Below are positions 35,749-43,177 of a stretch of 64,000 nucleotides of DNA, piece after piece. Numbering within the stretch: the first letter of the stretch is position 1; each line of letters begins with the position of its first letter. The DNA is from an uncultured Bacteroides sp. (GTDB lineage: Bacteria; Bacteroidota; Bacteroidia; Bacteroidales; Bacteroidaceae), in the NCBI GenBank assembly GCA_900553815.1, contig USEY01000009.1, positions 1 to 64,000 on the forward strand, given 5' to 3'. Both the position numbers and the translations under genes were made by a program. Below the pieces are notes generated by a model that was not told the DNA's origin, searched no databases, and saw only the letters and a program-made list of their open reading frames with translations.

Positions 35749-35826
35749 ACTGCTATCGTGCTGGGAGTGGACTGCTACCGTGCTGGGAGTGGACTGCTAC
35801 CATGCTGGGAGTTAACTGCTACCACG
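35749..35826 (+). repeat. Tandem 22-bp repeat, about 3.5 copies
   Basis: The unit ACTGCTAYCRTGCTGGGAGT plus two bases recurs at 35749, 35771 and 35793, with a partial copy from 35815. It lies 23 bp after the SusR-like gene. The 22-bp period is about two helical turns, so it could hold phased protein-binding sites. Confidence 0.85.
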
Positions 35827-36434
35827 CCAAATCTTGGTACTTCCCTTTTCCCTGTCAGGCTGCTGTTGCCAACGCATACGGCTGCATCGGCTTTCGCAGG
35901 CGGCTGTGTTTGCTTACACTTGCGGCTGCGTTGTCCGCTTGGTCTATTGTGCTGCTTGCCCGGTAGCTTTTTGTCCCCTTTCATCGAGCTTTCACACCTG
36001 TAAAAAGAGTTTCTTCCGTCAGAAGTTTCACGCTCTCACAGCAGGGGTTACCCTCCTGTCCGTCAGAGTTTAACGGTGAAACATCGTTCTTTCACGCAAG
36101 TTTCACGGCCGGTGAAATGGGTGCGCGGCTGTGCTCTCAATGCCTTTCGCCTGCTGGCGTTGGAAAGGTGGATTGGCGTGGGTGAAACAAGCCTTTGCAG
36201 CACTGAAAAAGCATCTCAGAACCTTGATTTTTCTATGTTTTCATTTAGTTTTTTGGGGTATGAAAAATCAACTATATAGTTGATAATGTGTAGTTTAATT
36301 GTTATATTGATTTAGATTTTCTTTTGGCATTTTAGTTTTCCTAGATTAAGTTTTCGATATTTGCATTGTGTTTCCGGTTGAGGCCGGAGGCCCGGATAAT
36401 TAATTTGTGGCTGTTAATGTAAAATCGAAGTATT
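35827..36434 (+). other. Gene-free stretch upstream of the GH13 gene
   Basis: No gene is recognised. Several GTTTCAC/GTGAAAC-type words recur at ~36027-36190 on both strands. GATATTTG at 36356-36363 is one mismatch from the -7 consensus and is the best promoter candidate for the GH13 gene, giving a leader near 245 nt. A hairpin, CCGGTTGAGGCCGG, lies just after it. Confidence 0.4.
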
Positions 36435-36575
36435 ATGAATGAAACAAGAATAGAGCCTTGTGTACCTTCCGATTCCGGCAGTCTCTCTCTTATCGGGTTA
36501 TTCGTGTCTTTGTGCGCATCGGTGCAACAACTTTCCGTGAAAGGTTTGGTGCACTCGTTTAGTGGCGAAATCTGA
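36435..36575 (+). CDS. Possible 46-aa small protein in the GH13 leader
   Basis: An ATG-started 46-codon frame (MNETRIEPCVPSD...) lies within the leader, with a hydrophobic middle (LSLIGLFVSLCASV) that could span or associate with the membrane. It ends 40-58 bp before the GH13 start options. It could be a leader peptide or chance; nothing else supports it. Confidence 0.3.
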   Translation: MNETRIEPCVPSDSGSLSLIGLFVSLCASVQQLSVKGLVHSFSGEI

Positions 36576-36632
36576 ATGTCGGGTCTTGTCCATAGTACGG
36601 AATTTTGTCAATAGATGAGTTTTTTAGAAAAA

Positions 36633-37979
36633 ATGAAAATAGTTATGTGGAAACAAGTATTTTTTTCAGCCGCTTTGCTGGCGTTGGCGGTAGCTTGTGG
36701 CACGCCTGTCGGCAAGCAGGATAAGACAGCGGACGGAGGCCGTCAGTTGCCCCTTCCCGAAGATGTGGTGATGTATCAGGTCAATCCGCGGGTATTTGCT
36801 CCCCGGCAGTCGTTCAATGCTGTGGCCGGTTATGTTGATTCTATTCAGGCACTGGGAGCAAATGTAGTGTGGTTCATGCCGCTGAATGAGGTGGGGCAGG
36901 AGAAATCGGTCAATTCACCTTATTGTGTGAAGAACTACAAGACATTGAATCCTGAGTTTGGCACGATGGACGAGTTCAAGAGTCTGGTATCGCGCTTCCA
37001 CAGCAAGGGAATCAGCGTGATTATAGACTGGGTAGCCAACCACACTTCGTGGGACAATGCCTGGCTGGCCAACAAGGACTGGTACACGCAGGACACCGAG
37101 GGTAACATTATTTCGCCTGCCAATACCGGCTGGTTGGATGTTGCCGACCTGAATTTTGACAACCAGGAGATGAGGCTGGCCATGATTGATGCCATGAAGT
37201 TTTGGGTGGATAGTGTGGGTGTTGACGGCTTCAGGTGCGACGCTGCCGACTTTGTGCCCTACGACTTCTGGAAGCAGGCCATTGACTCGCTGCGTGCTCC
37301 CGGCAGACGCCCGTTGCTGATGCTGGCCGAGGGTAAGCGGAAGAACCACTTCAAGGCAGGTTTTGACATGAACTATGCCTGGGACTTTCTGGAAAGCCTG
37401 CGTCAGGTTATGCGTCAGGACAGTTGTGCCTCACAACTGTTTGCTACGGATGAAGCCGAGTATGACTCACTGGCCGTGGGCAAGGTGAAGCTGCGCTTTA
37501 CCACCAACCACGACGAAATGACCAAGATGTCGCCCATCAAGGAGTTTCATGGCGAACGGGGTGCCATGGCTGCCTTTGTGCTGACCACCAGCTTGCATGG
37601 CGGCGCCCTGATATACAGTTCTCAGGAAGTAGGATATGAAGATACCATCAACTTCTTCCGCTACTGTCCGGTTGACTGGAAGGCAAACAACAGTCTGCGA
37701 CAGGAATTCTGCCGGTTCATGAAGCTCTATAACAGCCATGATGCCATTCGCAAGGGCAGTTTGAAGAAGTATCCTCTTTGTGATGTGTTGATGTATGAGA
37801 AGGCAAAAGCCGATGAACGCATCCTGTTTGTGGTCAACGTCAGGGGTGAAGCAAAGCAGGTGGCTCTGCCGCAGGAGTGGAAAGGCCATGTGGCTACCGA
37901 CCTGATGCAGGATGCTTCCTTGCAGCTGGCCGATACTCTGACTATGGAACCCTATCAATACAGAATACTAACTTATTAA
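36633..37979 (+). CDS. GH13 alpha-amylase-family lipoprotein (SusA-like)
   Basis: The 448-aa enzyme has a lipoprotein-type signal (LALAVACGT) and a single GH13 barrel without the usual extra N-terminal domain. Catalytic residues numbered from this start are Asp203 (nucleophile, DGFRCDAAD), Glu233 (acid/base, LMLAEGKR) and Asp294 (TTNHDEM); the IIDWVANHTS motif is also present. It should cleave alpha-1,4-glucans in the periplasm or at a membrane. ATGs at 36615, 36633 and 36645 are all possible. It is shorter than B. thetaiotaomicron SusA as I recall it. The GH97 gene follows after 12 bp, so both are co-transcribed. Confidence 0.9.
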   Translation: MKIVMWKQVFFSAALLALAVACGTPVGKQDKTADGGRQLPLPEDVVMYQVNPRVFAPRQSFNAVAGYVDSIQALGANVVWFMPLNEVGQEKSVNSPYCVKNYKTLNPEFGTMDEFKSLVSRFHSKGISVIIDWVANHTSWDNAWLANKDWYTQDTEGNIISPANTGWLDVADLNFDNQEMRLAMIDAMKFWVDSVGVDGFRCDAADFVPYDFWKQAIDSLRAPGRRPLLMLAEGKRKNHFKAGFDMNYAWDFLESLRQVMRQDSCASQLFATDEAEYDSLAVGKVKLRFTTNHDEMTKMSPIKEFHGERGAMAAFVLTTSLHGGALIYSSQEVGYEDTINFFRYCPVDWKANNSLRQEFCRFMKLYNSHDAIRKGSLKKYPLCDVLMYEKAKADERILFVVNVRGEAKQVALPQEWKGHVATDLMQDASLQLADTLTMEPYQYRILTY

Positions 37980-37991
37980 CCATTGCGTACA

Positions 37992-40139
37992 ATGAGAACA
38001 TGGAAGATTAAGCTTGCGGGCCTGCTGATGTGCTTGCCCGCAGCCTTGGCGGCACAAGAACTGCTGTCGCCCGATGGAAACCTGAAAATGCAGTTTGCCT
38101 TGGACAACGGAGTGCCCTCCTACCAACTGAGCTACAAGGGGCAGACCGTGATTGCCCCCAGCCGTCTGGGACTGGAGATGGAGGAAGCTTCGCTGGCCGG
38201 TGGCTTTGAACTGGCCGGACAGAAGACTGCCACAGCCGACGAGACCTGGCAACCCGTGTGGGGCGAGTATGAGAACGTGCGCTGCCACTACAACGAACTG
38301 GAACTGACCCTGCGCCAGCCTGCCGCCGAGGGCCGCACGCTGCTGCTGCGTTTCCGCCTTTTTGATGATGGCCTGGGCTTCCGCTACGAGTTGCCCGAAC
38401 AGCCCACCATGAACTACCTGACCGTGAAGGATGAACTGACCGAGTTCAACCTGACGGGCGACCACAAGACCTTCTGCATCCCCGGCGACTACGACACCAA
38501 CGAGTTTGCCTACACCACCGCCCCCCTGAGCGGCATACGCGAGGGTATGGAGAAGAACCTCCGCAAGAAGGGCTATGAGTCGCAGGCCACCTCATTCTCC
38601 GTGCAGACACCTCTCATGATGAAGACTGCCGACGGACTTTACATCAACATACACGAGGCTGCCCTGGTGGACTTTGCCGCCATGCTGCTCAATGTGGACG
38701 ACAAGAACTTCCGTCTCAGCGCCCACCTCGTGCCCGACAAGCTGGGCAAGAAGGGATACCTGCAACTGCCCTGCCACTCGCCCTGGCGCACGGTGACGGT
38801 GAGCGATGATGCCCGTCAGATACTGGCCTCGCAGCTCATCCTGAACCTGAACGAACCCTGTGCCTTCGACGATACTTCTTGGATTAAGCCCCAGAAGTTC
38901 ATGGGCGTATGGTGGGAAATGTTTGTAGGCGATGGCCGCACCTGGGCCTACAGCGACTACTACAAGGCCAAACCCGGCGTGACCGACTACACCAAGCTGA
39001 CTCCCAACGGTCGTCACCCGGCCAATACGGCCAACGTGAAGCAATACATAGACTTTGCTGCCGAGCATGGTATAGACGGTGTATTGGTGGAAGGCTGGAA
39101 TGAAGGTTGGGAAGACTGGTGCTCCTACAAGAAAGACCGCCAGTTCCTCTTCGACAAGCCCTATCCCGATTTCGACGTAGAGGAAATACAGCGCTATGCA
39201 GCTTCCAAGGGCGTGAAGATGATAATGCACCACGAAACGGCTTCCAATGCCGCCGACTACGAACGCCAGCTGGACCGTGCCTTCCAGTATATGGTAGACC
39301 ACGGCTACAACTCCGTGAAGACCGGCTACGTGGGCTACATCATTCCCCGCAGCGAATATCACTCCTCGCAATGGATGAACAACCACTACATACACGTGGT
39401 GAAGCGCGCTGCCGACTACCATATCATGGTAGACAGCCACGAAGCTGTACGTCCCACCGGCCTTTGCCGTACCTACCCTAACTGGGTGGCACAGGAGTCT
39501 GCCCGCGGCGGTGAATTTGAGTCGATGGGTGGCAACGACCCCGACCACACCACCATCTTGCCCTTCACCCGCCTGAAGGGTGGCCCCATGGACTACACGC
39601 CCGGACTGTTCCAGACCAAGCTGGACTACTATGGCGACGGCAAGAAGAACGAGCAGGCCGGCACCACGCTGGTGAAGCAGCTGGCCCTGTACGTCACCAT
39701 GCCCAGCCCCTTGCAGATGGCCTGCGACCTGCCGGCCAACTACCGCCGCTTCATGGATGCCTTCCAGTTCATCAAGGACGTAGCCGTAGACTGGAGCGAC
39801 AGCCGCTACCTGGAGGCCGAACCGGGCGACTACATCACCGTGGCCCGCCGTGCCAAAGGCAAGGATACCTGGTTTGTGGGTGCCATCACCGACGAGAATG
39901 CCCGTACGGCGCAGATTGACTTCAGCTTCCTGCCCGCAGGCACCAAGTACATTGCCACCATTTACGAGGACGGCTCCGATGCCCACTGGAAAGACAATCC
40001 GCAGAGCTACCGCATACGCTGTGTGGTAGTCACCTCGAAGAGCCGCCTGAAACAACAGCTGGCAGCGGGTGGCGGTGCGGCCATCAGCATCAAGCCGGCC
40101 ACCAAAGAAGAAATGAAAGGACTGAAGACAATCAGGTAA
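37992..40139 (+). CDS. GH97 alpha-glucosidase (SusB-like)
   Basis: The 715-aa periplasmic enzyme has a signal peptide ending near AALAAQ, a GH97 N-terminal beta-sandwich (~25-275), TIM barrel (~280-610) and C-terminal domain. It carries the three Glu expected of calcium-dependent inverting SusB: Glu415 (MHHETA), Glu484 (SHEAVRPTG) and Glu508 (ARGGEFES). Spacing between them equals that in SusB as I remember it. Sequence runs such as RPTGLCRTYPN and GPMDYTPG are shared with SusB. It releases glucose from malto-oligosaccharides. I start at the ATG at 37992, not the TTG at 37983. A terminator follows, and no susC, susD or susE is next, so the starch cluster looks partial. Confidence 0.93.
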   Translation: MRTWKIKLAGLLMCLPAALAAQELLSPDGNLKMQFALDNGVPSYQLSYKGQTVIAPSRLGLEMEEASLAGGFELAGQKTATADETWQPVWGEYENVRCHYNELELTLRQPAAEGRTLLLRFRLFDDGLGFRYELPEQPTMNYLTVKDELTEFNLTGDHKTFCIPGDYDTNEFAYTTAPLSGIREGMEKNLRKKGYESQATSFSVQTPLMMKTADGLYINIHEAALVDFAAMLLNVDDKNFRLSAHLVPDKLGKKGYLQLPCHSPWRTVTVSDDARQILASQLILNLNEPCAFDDTSWIKPQKFMGVWWEMFVGDGRTWAYSDYYKAKPGVTDYTKLTPNGRHPANTANVKQYIDFAAEHGIDGVLVEGWNEGWEDWCSYKKDRQFLFDKPYPDFDVEEIQRYAASKGVKMIMHHETASNAADYERQLDRAFQYMVDHGYNSVKTGYVGYIIPRSEYHSSQWMNNHYIHVVKRAADYHIMVDSHEAVRPTGLCRTYPNWVAQESARGGEFESMGGNDPDHTTILPFTRLKGGPMDYTPGLFQTKLDYYGDGKKNEQAGTTLVKQLALYVTMPSPLQMACDLPANYRRFMDAFQFIKDVAVDWSDSRYLEAEPGDYITVARRAKGKDTWFVGAITDENARTAQIDFSFLPAGTKYIATIYEDGSDAHWKDNPQSYRIRCVVVTSKSRLKQQLAAGGGAAISIKPATKEEMKGLKTIR

Positions 40140-40179
40140 TTGCCAGATTGCTACAGATTAAAGTTAACAATAGGTAGGA

Positions 40180-40209
40180 AAGCGCGGACCGTGAGGTTCG
40201 CGCTTTTTC
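40180..40209 (+). terminator. Intrinsic terminator after GH97 gene
   Basis: Eleven-base arms AAGCGCGGACC (40180-40190) and GGTTCGCGCTT (40195-40205), one G-T pair, with loop GTGA and a short T-run. Confidence 0.8.
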
Positions 40210-40292
40210 AATAAGAAGGTTGAGCATGCCTTCTCTTGTGGATTGGGTCTATTAGCTGTTTTGTTTGTCTTCCCTTGAGTAACTTTTACACG

Positions 40293-40907
40293 TTACCGGA
40301 TAAAGTTGGTAGGAGTCCACGGCTCACCGGACGGTATCGTTTCTCCGCCCTGCTTCAGATTTTTCAGCATCCATGCCATGTTGCGTCCCAGGGTGCGCAT
40401 GGTCTGCAGACCCTCAATGTCTTGGGTAGCCTCGCCAGGACGTGCTCCGTGTACGCTGTTCCAGTACTGCGAGGATACTACCGGCATGTTGTTGATGGTG
40501 AAGTACTTGTTCAGCCGGTCAAACGTGGCGCTGGCACCCCCACGGCGACATACCGCTACGGCAGCGGCAGGCTTGAAGGCCAGCAGAGAACCTGCCGAGT
40601 AGAATAGTCGGTCGAGCAATGCGCACAGCGAACCGTTGGGTCCGGCATAGTAGACGGGTGAACCTATCACAATGCCGTCCGCTGTTTCCAGTTTTTCTCT
40701 GACTTTGTTGTACAGTTCATCATTAAACACACATCGTCCTATCTCCCGACACCGTCCACAGGCAATGCAACCCTGAACAGCCTTTGCCCCGATAGAAACG
40801 ATTTCAGCCTCTATGCCGTTTTCTTCCAATGTTTTGGCTACTTCTGACAAGGCGATGAATGTATTCCCCTTTGGGTGGGGACTTCCGTTAATAAGCAAAA
40901 CCTTCAT
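40293..40907 (-). CDS. NADPH-dependent FMN reductase / flavodoxin-fold oxidoreductase
   Basis: The 204-aa protein begins with the FMN phosphate loop KVLLINGSPHPKGNT and has the flavodoxin-fold GSPVYYAGPNGSLCALLDR segment that contacts the isoalloxazine ring. A cysteine set, GCIACGRCREIGRC (about residues 46-59), may bind a metal or cluster or be redox active, as in iron-sulfur flavoprotein relatives. Likely role: two-electron reduction of quinones, nitro compounds or similar; the substrate is unknown. It stands alone, convergent with the SusB-like gene. Confidence 0.88.
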   Translation of the reverse strand: MKVLLINGSPHPKGNTFIALSEVAKTLEENGIEAEIVSIGAKAVQGCIACGRCREIGRCVFNDELYNKVREKLETADGIVIGSPVYYAGPNGSLCALLDRLFYSAGSLLAFKPAAAVAVCRRGGASATFDRLNKYFTINNMPVVSSQYWNSVHGARPGEATQDIEGLQTMRTLGRNMAWMLKNLKQGGETIPSGEPWTPTNFIR

Positions 40908-40929
40908 GATTCTATATTTAATCTTCTTG

Positions 40930-40937
40930 CAAATATA
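40930..40937 (-). promoter_or_regulatory. -7 box of FMN reductase gene
   Basis: The minus strand reads TATATTTG here, 23 bp before the start codon. A good TTTG box at the proper distance is not seen. Confidence 0.45.
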
Positions 40938-41179
40938 TCAGAAATGAGCATTTTTCGCACTATCCTGATTACGGAAGTTGATACCCGAATTTCAGTACTT
41001 TGGTAGGCAGGATTCAGTCCGTTGATGTTGCAGTAGTTATAAGTCCGGCTACGGTTTGGTATGGCAAAACCTGAAAACTTTGTTTCCCTGTCCGTCTCTG
41101 CGCTTGCCTTTCACCCTCCATCCTCTAAAGAAAAACAGTTTCTTTATCCTGTCGGTATGAAAACCCCGTGATTTTTATG

Positions 41180-41187
41180 TACTTTTG
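41180..41187 (+). promoter_or_regulatory. -7 box of argS
   Basis: TACTTTTG fits TAnnTTTG and predicts a leader of about 65 nt. The ~240 bp before it, back to the FMN reductase promoter, hold no gene or recognised element. Confidence 0.5.
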
Positions 41188-41260
41188 CATCTTGAAAGCG
41201 AGAAGGTTGATTATCTGTCGCCTCCCGCCTCCGGCTTGTGAAACTTAATTGACATAAATC

Positions 41261-43078
41261 ATGAACATAGAACAAAAACTGGTGTTGTCCGTGGTCAACG
41301 GACTGAAAGCGCTGTACGGACAGGATGTGCCTGCCGAACAGATACAGCTGCAAAAGACGAAGAAAGAGTTTGAAGGACACCTCACACTGGTGGTCTTCCC
41401 CTTCCTGCGCATGTCCAGGAAGAAGCCCGAGCAAACGGCACAGGAGATAGGCGAATATCTGGTGGCCAACGAGCCGTCGGTAGCCGGATTCAACGTCATC
41501 AAGGGATTCCTGAACCTGACAGTAGCTTCTTCTGCCTGGATTGAACTGCTGAACGGCATACACGCTGATGAGCGCTACGGCCTGGTGGCAGCCACGCCCG
41601 AGTCGCCGCTGGTGATGATAGAATACTCTTCGCCCAACACGAACAAGCCCCTTCACTTGGGCCACGTGCGCAACAACCTGCTGGGTAATGCCCTGGCCAA
41701 CATCATTGCCGCCAACGGCAACCGGGTGGTGAAGACCAACATCGTCAACGACCGCGGTATCCACATCTGCAAGTCCATGCTGGCTTGGCTGAAGTACGGC
41801 AACGGCGAGACCCCCGAGTCGAGCGGCAAGAAAGGCGACCACCTTATCGGTGATTACTATGTAGCCTTCGACAAGCACTACAAGGCTGAGGTGAAGGAAC
41901 TGATGGCCCAATACCAGGCCGAGGGCATGAGCGAGGAAGATGCCAAGGCAAAGGCCGAGGCCGAATCGCCCCTGATGAAGGAAGCACGTGCCATGCTGGT
42001 GAAGTGGGAGGCAGGCGACCCCGAAGTACGCGCCCTGTGGAAGAAGATGAACGACTGGGTATATGCCGGCTTCGACGAGACCTATCGCATGATGGGTGTC
42101 AGCTTCGACAAGATATATTATGAGTCTGAGACCTACCTGGAAGGCAAGCAGAAAGTGCTCGAAGGACTGGAGAAAGGCCTGTTCTACCGCAAGGAAGACG
42201 GCTCCGTATGGGCCGACCTGACGGGCGAAGGTCTGGACCACAAGCTGCTGTTGCGTGCCGACGGTACATCGGTCTACATGACGCAGGACATCGGTACTGC
42301 CAAGCTGCGCTTTGCCGACTATCCTATCGACAAGATGGTCTACGTGGTAGGCAACGAGCAGAACTACCACTTCCAGGTGCTGTCCATCCTGCTCGACCGC
42401 CTCGGATTTGAGTGGGGCAAGAGCCTCGTTCACTTCTCTTACGGCATGGTAGAGCTGCCCGAAGGCAAGATGAAGAGCCGCGAAGGTACAGTGGTGGATG
42501 CCGACGACCTGATGGAGGAGATGATTAATACTGCCCGTGAGACTTCAGGCGACCTGGGCAAGCTGGATGGCCTGACCAAGGAAGAGGCCGACAACATTGC
42601 CCGCATCGTGGGCCTGGGTGCTCTGAAGTATTTCATCCTCAAGGTAGATGCCCGCAAGAACATGACCTTCAACCCCAAGGAGTCCATCGACTTCAACGGC
42701 AATACGGGTCCCTTCATCCAATACACTTACGCCCGCATCCGCTCAGTGCTGCGCAAGGCACAGGAGGCTGGTCTTACCATCCCTGCACAGTTGCCCGTCG
42801 GTGTTGAACTGAGCGAGAAAGAGGAAGGCCTGATTCAGATGATAGCCGACTTTGCTGCCGTTGTAAAACAGGCCGGCGAAGACTACAGCCCCTCGGTGAT
42901 AGCCAACTACTGCTACGACCTGGTGAAGGAATACAACCAGTTCTACCACGACTTCAGCATCCTGCGCGAGCCTAACGAAGCCCTCAAGACCTTCCGTCTG
43001 GTGCTGTCGGCCAACGTGGCCAAGGTAGTACGTCTGGGCATGGGCATCCTGGGCATCGAAGTTCCCGAACGCATGTAA
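41261..43078 (+). CDS. argS: Arginyl-tRNA synthetase
   Basis: The 605-aa class I synthetase charges tRNA-Arg. It has the N-terminal ArgRS domain (~1-100), the HIGH-type motif HLGH at 132-135 in SPNTNKPLHLGHVRNN, a Rossmann fold with YMTQDIG, a KMKSREG segment in place of KMSKS, and the C-terminal DALR anticodon-binding domain ending in GIEVPERM. Length is that of the family. It is a single gene that shares a bidirectional terminator with topA. Codon use is GC-rich and typical of a core gene. Confidence 0.98.
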   Translation: MNIEQKLVLSVVNGLKALYGQDVPAEQIQLQKTKKEFEGHLTLVVFPFLRMSRKKPEQTAQEIGEYLVANEPSVAGFNVIKGFLNLTVASSAWIELLNGIHADERYGLVAATPESPLVMIEYSSPNTNKPLHLGHVRNNLLGNALANIIAANGNRVVKTNIVNDRGIHICKSMLAWLKYGNGETPESSGKKGDHLIGDYYVAFDKHYKAEVKELMAQYQAEGMSEEDAKAKAEAESPLMKEARAMLVKWEAGDPEVRALWKKMNDWVYAGFDETYRMMGVSFDKIYYESETYLEGKQKVLEGLEKGLFYRKEDGSVWADLTGEGLDHKLLLRADGTSVYMTQDIGTAKLRFADYPIDKMVYVVGNEQNYHFQVLSILLDRLGFEWGKSLVHFSYGMVELPEGKMKSREGTVVDADDLMEEMINTARETSGDLGKLDGLTKEEADNIARIVGLGALKYFILKVDARKNMTFNPKESIDFNGNTGPFIQYTYARIRSVLRKAQEAGLTIPAQLPVGVELSEKEEGLIQMIADFAAVVKQAGEDYSPSVIANYCYDLVKEYNQFYHDFSILREPNEALKTFRLVLSANVAKVVRLGMGILGIEVPERM

Positions 43079-43100
43079 CCCATTGCGGTTGCCAACCCAT

Positions 43101-43155
43101 AAAAAAGGGTGTCGGACATGGAGACTCATTCTCCGTTCCGACACCCTTTCTTTTA
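43101..43155. terminator. Bidirectional terminator between argS and topA
   Basis: AAAGGGTGTCGGA (43104-43116) pairs with TCCGACACCCTTT (43137-43149), with inner GGAGA/TCTCC arms; A-run on the left and T-run on the right serve both convergent genes. Confidence 0.9.
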
Positions 43156-43177
43156 TGCTGTCATAGGCTTGCGCCCC

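Noticed and set aside
35749..35826. CRISPR-like array
   Set aside because: Units are contiguous 22-bp repeats without spacers, and no cas gene is near.
38592..40055. 487-codon minus-strand frame opposite the SusB-like gene
   Set aside because: Shadow of a gene with all GH97 catalytic residues.
41144..42433. 429-codon minus-strand frame opposite argS
   Set aside because: Shadow of argS.
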